The notes beneath the pieces were generated by a model that was given only the letters and a program-made list of their open reading frames with translations, was not told where the DNA came from and searched no databases. The position numbers and the translations under genes were made by a program. Of a stretch of 64,000 nucleotides of DNA, positions 57,309 to 64,000 are shown in pieces. The stretch comes from Diphasiastrum complanatum. Its lineage: Eukaryota > Streptophyta > Lycopodiopsida > Lycopodiales > Lycopodiaceae. The stretch spans positions 69,337,444 to 69,401,443 of the forward strand of contig CM055096.1 in assembly GCA_029204225.1 (NCBI GenBank), given 5' to 3'. Within the stretch, counting starts at the first letter, position 1, and each line of letters opens with the position of its first letter.

Positions 57309-58340
57309 GTGTTGGATTATTCTCCTACTAATCGACTATTCGACATTTTAATCTTCGTCCAACTTTTATCCAAACTTGCAGATTTTTTTTTGTATTTTTA
57401 CACAATCTGCATAATTACTCAAAAACGGCTCACAATGTCGGCATTTTTGGGATTTTTGTCTTTTAAGATTTTCTCTCACTTTGGCTTTTTCGCAAAATGC
57501 CAAATGCCTCAAATGTTAAGAAAATGACTTTGGCGAAGACCTTCGCATCGTTCGCTTGACAATTTACGTTCATTTCTATAGAGTGATAGTTTACGTTCAA
57601 ATCTGCAAACAAACTATTTATGTTCAAATCTACCGACTTGCATTAATTCATCAACAAGTAATTTCTGAGAAGTCCTAACTAGATGGATGCCATCACATCA
57701 CAACCAACTGGATGATGCATTTGGCAACCTAATTGCTTAGTATAAATAGTTATTCATATTCCTATATCTCGAGCATTGAAGCATGAAGATCAATAATCAA
57801 ATATTGAATAGTTAGCGTCCCTCTCTCAAGCAGGCGAGCTTGGACACTTGAGCATTCTAGCTCACTTCTTTAGAGTTGATTAGAGATTGCTATTGTTGCT
57901 TACTGCTTATCAGCATTGCGCTTAATTCAGACTTATATTTAGTCGCTCAGAGATAGCTTAGAGTGCGCGGCTTTGATCCGCAACTTGTTGTATTCATTTA
58001 CATCTGTTTCGTTTTCATACTGAATCAATACTATCTTCTTATTGCGTTCAGGTTCATCTCAAAATGTATGCATTTTTGTAATTTTTCGTGACTGATTATT
58101 TGTCTGATAATTCAATGCTTTCATGTTTGGCTATGTAATCACTGTAGTACTAATGATTTCAAAGTTAGGTACTATAAGATCGGACGTGATTTTTATCACT
58201 ATTGTTTTGTTCGAAATTGATAGGCGTAGTCATGCATAGATAGTTTATTCCTCTACGCACGATAAGTTTTAATTCTTGTCGTTCAAATTTTTTTCATTCG
58301 ATTCTATATGACCTATCTTTGAACACCTCTTTCCAACATA
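57309..58340 (+). repeat. 3' LTR (1032 bp) of a Copia element
   Basis: It starts TGTTGGATTATTCTCCTACT and ends CTCTTTCCAACA, following a polypurine tract. A TATA box (TATAAATA) lies at 57741-57748. Same family as the shortened, inverted LTR at 53387-53625. Confidence 0.87.
57741..57748 (+). promoter_or_regulatory. LTR TATA box
   Basis: TATAAATA near the middle of the 1032-bp LTR, a plausible U3/R promoter. The region is deleted in the sister LTR at 53387-53625. Confidence 0.5.
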
Positions 58341-58529
58341 TAGTACTCCACAAACTTAATATTTTTGAAAGAACCATGATACATTGGAATAGATCTAATT
58401 ACTTCTACCTTATTAGAGTGATCATTTGCATGTCAGGAATTATTCCAAATTCCATATACTGGACATGGACGTAACACCAACCACTTGTCCTATAAAGTAA
58501 CGATGCTTGTAAAGTATCCAATGCAATTT

Positions 58530-58690
58530 CAAATGCCTTCAAATTAAGGTACATGATGGCTCAAGGCTTGATACACACGCCTTTGAATTTTGGTCCACAA
58601 TTTCCAAGTGGAACCAATTGAAAAGTAGATCTAGCTAAATTTTACAATTTTCAACGACTCTAAATTGGACAAAAAATGTATACAACTAGA
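58530..58690 (-). repeat. Inverted repeat partner of 55150-55310
   Basis: See 55150-55310; the shared words are read here on the minus strand. Confidence 0.65.
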
Positions 58691-58844
58691 TTATAAATGG
58701 ATGAATGCCACCAACAAAGTCCAAGATTGAAGCTCGGAAGTTGATTATTGAAGCAACGACATATCAATTGTAGATGAAATGTCCAGAATGGGAATTGACA
58801 AAATTCTCAGACATTGTATTATGTTTTTTTAAACACAATAGAAG

Positions 58845-59025
58845 CCATAAGGAAAACTATGTATAAAAGTCTTACATGTGGACACTTTGGAGCAAATGTT
58901 ACAACAAAGATAATTGTTCACGATGGACCTTAGTGGCAAACCTTAAGTAGATATATTTTTCAATATGTGAGAACTGTGATGTTTGTCAATGAACCTTGAA
59001 ACCTTAATTAAAGGAGGGGATGATG
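58845..59025 (+). pseudogene. Ty3/Gypsy integrase zinc-finger remnant and element 3' end
   Basis: + frames read GHFGANVTTKIIVHDGP, WQTL, then FQYVRT and CDVCQ after frame shifts, the H2C2 zinc-finger start of Gypsy integrase. Shortly after comes TTAAAGGAGGGGA followed by TGATGTTACAACC, which looks like a polypurine tract and LTR start. If so, most of the integrase is deleted. Confidence 0.55.
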
Positions 59026-59857
59026 TTACAACCTTTACTAGCTCAAAGTCTTTATTAAAATGATGGCGTTTGACTATTGTGAGAGATTATACCTGCAACA
59101 AGGAAACTCAAGCATGTTATATCGATGTAGTTGTTGATTACCTGAAGCTAAATGAGCGCAATTCGAAAATGATAATATGATTTTGCTACAGAACCATCTT
59201 CTGTGCACTTTGGTTGTCCAATTAGATTGATTTATGATCGTGGCATACTTTTGAAACCATATTGCACTTGTTGTCATGGTTGTTAGTTGTACCATATTCA
59301 ATAAACTCTATTATTGAAGATGTGATGGCGTGATAGAATGATGAGAGAACATCTTTTGAGGGAGTTCATAACATAATACACATATCACTCAAAGTAAGAA
59401 AAAAAAGCATTAAAAATATTACACTCATTCTCCAATATTTATGCCTTGTAAATATCTTTGAAATATGCTCACTAGAGCATTATGCCCATAAAAGCGTAAT
59501 CTAAAATAGATGTCTACACCCCCTTCAAGCCCATGGCTTAAATAACTCATTATGCTCAACCCAAAAAAGTTGGTATTACACACCTACTTCCGCAAAAGCT
59601 CAAACGTAAAATCAATGTTTAGGCACCTTTAGGCCCTACTGTCTACCGACTCCTACATCTTGCAGGCATTGCCCACTTTGCCCCTTGCTCAATCACAACC
59701 ACACGCTTTTTTCAAAAATTAAAAAAAATAAAATTTTTATTCACATAAACTTGCCCAAAGTTTCTGTGATTGACATGTCTCTTTATCCCGTAAGCATTTT
59801 GAAGTTTTTGTGATTGACATGTCTCTTTATCCCATAAGCATTTTGCACTTGTTACAG

Positions 59858-59888
<31 letters not shown>

Positions 59889-60120
59889 CAGAATCAACAA
59901 ATTAATCTTAAAATGTGTGTGTGTATTTGGTGCCCACACCTGCGCGTGGTCTAAAGCATGAGATTGCCAACAAATCTGTTGCCTGCCAACTAATGCTTGC
60001 AAGTTGCATGCTTGCACTCCATGTAGAGTTTTCTTGGAACCAGCAAATTTTCTTGGTGCCCTTGCACCTGCGCAGTGCGAAATAAAAAAAATCTCGGGCA
60101 TTGCCAGATGGCGCATTGCT
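59026..60120. other. No recognised gene
   Basis: May begin with LTR sequence of the Gypsy remnant. Contains (AT)n at about 59863-59888 and a 48-bp direct repeat (TTGACATGTCTCTTTATCCC at 59771 and 59815). Nothing else recognised. Confidence 0.4.
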
Positions 60121-60124
60121 TCTT

Positions 60125-60206
60125 GGTTTCCAAGGGAAGGCTCGAACTTGAGACCAAAGAAACTTTGGATGTCAAGCTAACCAATTGAGCCAACCCCCCA
60201 GATGGC
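60125..60206 (-). mobile_element. tRNA-derived SINE head
   Basis: On the minus strand TTGGCTCAATTGGTTAGC (60193-60176) matches an RNA polymerase III A box, and TCAAGTTCGAGCC (60151-60139) matches a B box, 30-odd bases apart as in tRNA genes. The stems do not pair as a functional tRNA, so a tRNA-derived SINE is the best reading. Its body and tail towards lower coordinates were not delimited. Confidence 0.5.
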
Positions 60207-60239
60207 GCATTGGCAGAGTGCTGAAGCCAAACGCGCAAG

Positions 60240-61115
60240 GGGTGCCTTTAAGTAAGGGCGAAGGGGTTCAACTATTTAGTTGATCTCTTTCTATAACATA
60301 CTTGGAAAGGAATGAGGAGCTAACTGTCCGTACTTTTATCGTTGCATAGTTGGCCGCCTGTCTATCTCCTTCGTACCTGCTGCTCGCATCAAGCAACTAT
60401 GGTTTCCTTTCTCACTGATTTAACTCCATTTGCTTATGTTACCGTGCTTATCTTTTGCATTTGATGTACTGTCCGTGTTACAAGCTCAGTGATACCTATA
60501 TTATGTCTTATCTCTCCTTCACTTTGTCACAGTCTTGAATTGTTTGTTTCCTTCGCTTGTTCAATGCGTCTACAGGCGTCTATGCAAATTGTATATGGAA
60601 AGTTGGTTGGCACACTGGATGACCATCAACATAACTGACCTATCTGCGTTCCTCTGTAGTAAAGAATCCTATAAAACTTATTGAACCAACATTACGATCC
60701 ATTTTACAGTGGAAAGGTTCCCCCACCCCCAGAAGTTCGCTACTAGAAATTCACATGATTTTTGACTGCCACGAAATAGTTGATCAACTCATAAAAAATG
60801 CCATGCCCAGAAGTTTCTCACAACACATCGTACTATCATGGCGATTAAGAACAAGTAATCCTGCTGTAACTTCTCAAATGACCCTTCATCACTGTGAAAG
60901 ATCACAAAGAAGAAAATTCCAAAAATTTTACTGGTTCTCACCCACCACGATTGTATGATGTGTTGTAAGAAAATTCTGGTCATCATTCTCTATGGTGATT
61001 CCCTTTAGGAAGACAATTCCCCAATACATGTAACCACTTTATGGAGTTTTGATCCGTTAGGCTTTGAACTTATGCAAATTCTTCTAGCGATATAAAAGCC
61101 ATAGATCAAGGCTAT
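60240..61115. other. No recognised gene
   Basis: Contains a partial, diverged copy (about 60865-60910) of the direct repeat at 61120-61270. No domains. Confidence 0.4.
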
Positions 61116-61119
61116 AAAG

Positions 61120-61270
61120 TATGAATGAAATAGGTCCCATTCTTCTATAAGGAAGTGACTTCATTCGATTGGTGGGCTTGTCGTAACTTCTCAAATGACC
61201 CTTATCACTATCAAAAAGGTTACTAGAAAGACCATTCTCCCATAGATGGCACTTTATGGAGTTATGATCC
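61120..61270. repeat. Direct repeat, copy 1
   Basis: Shared with 62015-62155: AGGTCC.ATTCTTCTAT.AGGAAGT, GTGACTTCATTC, GATGGGCTTG, CACTAGAAAGACCATTCTC and CCACTTTATGGA in the same order. Confidence 0.75.
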
Positions 61271-61518
61271 ATTACATTTCGAACTGCATATTTTGCAAGC
61301 ATCTAAAAGGATTAGAGGTCTCATAAATTATTGCTATGAAGTTATGAACTAGGTAAGAGTCAAAGATGCACATTCCGATCCGGGATTCCTCATTAGGGTT
61401 TCCCAAAATGCAAGTTTTAAATTATTTTCTTTGGTGGGGAATGTGAGTATGAGCCTAGAGGTCTCTTACCCAGCAGTAAAGATTCTGCAAATCTCTGAGT
61501 TTTTGCAGAAATGAGCAT

Positions 61519-61800
61519 TTAATCTCTGATCTTTAGACAGCAGTAGGAGACAATGCAATGCTGAATTTTTGGCAACAGTAGAGAGCAGGCAAATCCCTGA
61601 TTTCAGGCGGCAGCAAAGAGCACACAAATCTTCCATTTTTTTGGCAATATAGAGCAGTCAATACCTGATTATTGGGTAGCAGTAAGAATTTTAATCTCTG
61701 ATTTCTGGACAGCAGTAGGAGACACTGCAATGCTGATTTTTGGCAGCAATGATGAGCATCCAATTCCCTGATCTTGACAGCAGTAAAGAACTTGATTCCT
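61519..61800. repeat. Minisatellite with a 172-bp higher-order period
   Basis: Irregular units built on CTGATTTTTGGCAGCAGTA. A longer block (TAATCTCTGAT, GACAGCAGTAGGAGACA, TGCAATGCTGA) occurs at 61519 and again at 61691. The open minus-strand frames with repeated SLLPEIRDL-type text are by-products. Confidence 0.65.
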
Positions 61801-62014
61801 AGAAGACACTGAAACACTGATGACAAGGCCCTCACTAGTAGGTTGCACTACCGCTGCAGCACCGTAAAAAAATTTGCAACTAGCTGGCTGCAGCATCTTA
61901 AAAAAATTGTAAACTTTTTTTTGCAATCTGGGACCACTATCTGGGTCCTGGATCACCAGCGTTCCGGAACTTTGATGCAGTGGATTGCGATCCGCTGCAT
62001 TTGGTGTAAGAGTG

Positions 62015-62155
62015 AAGTAGGTCCTATTCTTCTATGAGGAAGTAGTGACTTCATTCAATTGATGGGCTTGCCATAGTAACTTGTCAAATGATCCTTACCA
62101 CCATGAAAAAGGTCACTAGAAAGACCATTCTCGCAACGTATACCACTTTATGGAT
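62015..62155. repeat. Direct repeat, copy 2
   Basis: See 61120-61270. The two copies flank the minisatellite and may be ends of one unnamed element. Confidence 0.75.
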
Positions 62156-62212
62156 GTCGCATGTACTTTGAATCCCTTTGCCCAATGTAAATGGTAAATA
62201 GTAATTATTGAA

Positions 62213-62711
62213 CTGTAAATGGCTAAGTCACCGGCCTGTGCAATGTAAATATTTGTTATAGTGACTAAATCCGAGATGGCCAAGGGGGTACTGGGTCTCA
62301 TGAGAGTCTGCTGGAGACGGTCAATGGACAGGTCAACAAGACGTGTCATATGCTCATTGGGACACGTGGTCCAATGCATGAGTGACACGTGTCAGACTGT
62401 CCACCTACTAGCTTGCCCATGTGTCAGGGTACTGCCAAGTGGCAAGTGTCGGCTGTGCATGGAGTTTTGCCATGTGTCGACGTTAGGATGTGTCAGGGTT
62501 AAGGGGTGCTTGAGGGGATATAGGGTGAGCCTTGTCAGGCATTCCTCATTATGATTATGGTATTCCTATGCAGCTATGGTTGGGAGGAGACTTGCAACAG
62601 AGCTCTCATGTTTGCTTGTTGATCTATGTACATTTGCTTGAGATTAATAAAGTGACGGATTTGCTGGGTAATTCTGTGTATTACTTAGGGTTTGTGAGCT
62701 TGTGTGCAACA
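62213..62711 (+). repeat. 5' LTR of a Gypsy element (left border approximate)
   Basis: The right end GTGTGCAACA is followed after two bases by TGGTATCAGAGC (62714-62725). The left border is a guess at TGTAAATGG, since the 3' LTR lies outside the window. Confidence 0.6.
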
Positions 62712-62713
62712 TT

Positions 62714-62725
62714 TGGTATCAGAGC
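62714..62725 (+). other. Primer binding site (initiator-Met tRNA)
   Basis: TGGTATCAGAGC, followed by an untranslated leader of about 550 bp before gag. Confidence 0.85.
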
Positions 62726-63272
62726 AGTTACTTTCAAGACTTGTGTGGGATTTGGCATCTTCAGTTAGGGTTTGGAGCATTCTTGGAGAGCCAGCGCCCT
62801 ACTGCAGGTGATCTGTTGGCAGATTTGGAGCCCATAAGATAGCAGATTGAAGCCCTATGGTGGATTGTTGATCTTTTGGCAGCCTTTGAGCATTTTCTAC
62901 TACGCGGCTTGATTATTCTCTTCTCTTTTGTGAAAATCCAGCCCACATAGGATTTGTAAATTTGTTTGTAACTTCTTCAATACTCAGTATTTTTCAGATC
63001 TGTCAGTTGCAATAAGCTTCTTGTGGTAGGTCGCTGGTAGGGTAGGGCTTTTCGCCTTTTGATTCGGTGATCATCCATAGTTTTTTGCCGATTGTCAGTT
63101 TGAAACCCTAGTTTGCTGGTTTTTGGAGAAGAAGAGTCTATGTGTAGTTAGAACTTGGCTGTAGGAGATCTATTCTATCCAGTTCTTCTAGGAATTCAGG
63201 GCAACCTATCTGTGTAGTGATTTGAGGTGCTGAGAGCCTGGTTTTGCTTTGTTTCTGCTACCTATTTTTCTG

Positions 63273-64000
63273 CTATGGCATCCGCAAGCAACACCAGTCA
63301 AGATTCACAGAGATTAGATGCTGTATGTTCCAAGGTGGATACTATCGAAGCTACTCTTAAGCTGATTTTGGAGCAACTCAAAGGTAAAGGGGTTAGTGTT
63401 CCTGAGAGAGTCAGTGGTACAGCTATGGAAGCAGAAAGGACATTGTCAACGGGCCATGAAGCTGAGTTGGGGTTTCGAAAGAGAAAGCTACCTACTATCA
63501 AAGATTTAAAACCTCCGAAGTTCACTGGAGCAGTATCTATGAGAACTACTGATGCCGTTGAGAATTGGTTGCAAAAGTGGGAAAAAGCATTCCAGATGTG
63601 TGGCATAGACGATGAAACTGAGATGATTGCTAAAGCCACATATCGTTTTCAAGAGTCAGCACAAAGGTGGTGGAAAAGAATGACCTAGTTCCAACCACAT
63701 GGGAGGCATTCTAGCAAATGTTTGCGCAAAACTGGGTGCCTATGGATGAAGACAACAGAGCCATGCAACAATGGTCTTATTTGAAGCAGGGTAACTGCGT
63801 GCAAGATTTCGCAGACAAGTACCGAGAGGCTTTGTTACGCATTCCTCAGGAAGTTCCTATGTACATGCAAATATTTCACTTTGTGGAGGGACTTCGAGAG
63901 AGTATTCGCCCTTTCGTGCGGAAGGAGCGATCTCCTGATTTGCAATGAGCCATCCAGATGGCTTTGTATTATGAAGATGGGAAAAAAGGCCCGGATCCTG
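63273..64000 (+). pseudogene. Ty3/Gypsy gag, broken, running off the window
   Basis: Probable start ATG 63273 (MASASNTSQDSQRLDAV), chosen because the preceding residues of the longer frame look like leader. A short helical N-terminus is followed by the Retrotrans_gag domain: DLKPPKFTGA, ENWLQKWEKAFQMCG, ATYRFQESAQRWWK, then after a one-base shift near 63680 VPTTWEAF, QMFAQNWVPMDEDN, WSYLKQGNCVQDFADKYREA, FHFVEGLRESIRPFVRKE. Three lesions disable it: the frameshift near 63680, a TAG at 63712-63714 and a TGA at 63946-63948. Gag normally forms the virus-like particle of the element. The downstream zinc knuckle and pol are outside the window. Confidence 0.88.

Noticed and set aside
60184-60240. 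Plus-strand tRNA-like sequence around GATGGCGCATTGGCAGAGTG
   Set aside because: It resembles an A box but has no matching B box or cloverleaf; the minus-strand A/B box pair next to it is better.

Overview
The window looks like nuclear DNA of a vascular land plant with a large, repeat-rich genome. The evidence is spliced GT/AG genes with kilobase introns, plant-type Copia and Gypsy LTR retrotransposons primed by initiator-Met tRNA (TGGTATCAGAGC sites), a plant CACTA (En/Spm) transposase, a LINE relic, and very long GA/CT microsatellites. I cannot name the species. A Penelope-like reverse transcriptase relic of the Naiad/Chlamys type at the left edge would be more expected outside flowering plants (fern, lycophyte, gymnosperm), but that is only a hint.

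The one clearly intact gene is an 11-exon LysM receptor-like kinase of the CERK1/LYK1 type on the + strand (28464-38545). The exon phases join into one 650-residue frame: signal peptide, LysM ectodomain with two CxC motifs, transmembrane helix and a kinase with all catalytic residues. Right after the SPE motif it carries Tyr-Ala-Arg (YAR). That position separates symbiosis-competent CERK1/NFR1 proteins (YAR/YAQ) from Arabidopsis CERK1. Its 3.5-kb third intron carries a LINE relic and intron 8 carries two GA microsatellites.

Almost everything else is a graveyard of mobile elements. 1-1.4 kb: Penelope-like RT relic. 2.86-9.62 kb: an LTR element with both LTRs, primer site and polypurine tract, its interior filled with a foldback element, a Copia integrase scrap and rearranged Gypsy RT pieces. 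10.0-13 kb: two Copia relics meeting tail to tail. 13.4 kb: an LTR related to the one at 2.86 kb. 16.06-16.98 kb: a second, larger copy of the palindrome-rich foldback element. 18-20.2 kb: CACTA transposase. 23.0-24.1 kb: decayed hypothetical gene. 26.1-26.7 kb: pyrimidine minisatellite between short inverted ends. 40.5-45.4 kb: exceptional GA/CT and CGCGAAA-rich satellite DNA. 45.8-49.1 kb: Copia element with 3' LTR. 49.2-50.9 kb: decayed spliced gene of unknown function. 51.7-58.3 kb: opposite-facing parts of one Copia family plus an unrelated Copia relic. 62.2 kb to the end: 5' part of a Gypsy element with a broken gag.

The most unusual structure lies at 56397-57160. An 18-bp motif (about ATATCGNTTTCGAGCGC) occurs ten times in strictly alternating orientation, as five ~81-bp units with inverted pairs 51-55 bp apart. 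Three units sit left and two right of a core holding four CACGTG boxes and two TATA-like boxes that face outward. I know of no described family with this layout and consider it the best candidate for a new type of non-autonomous element or divergent promoter cassette.
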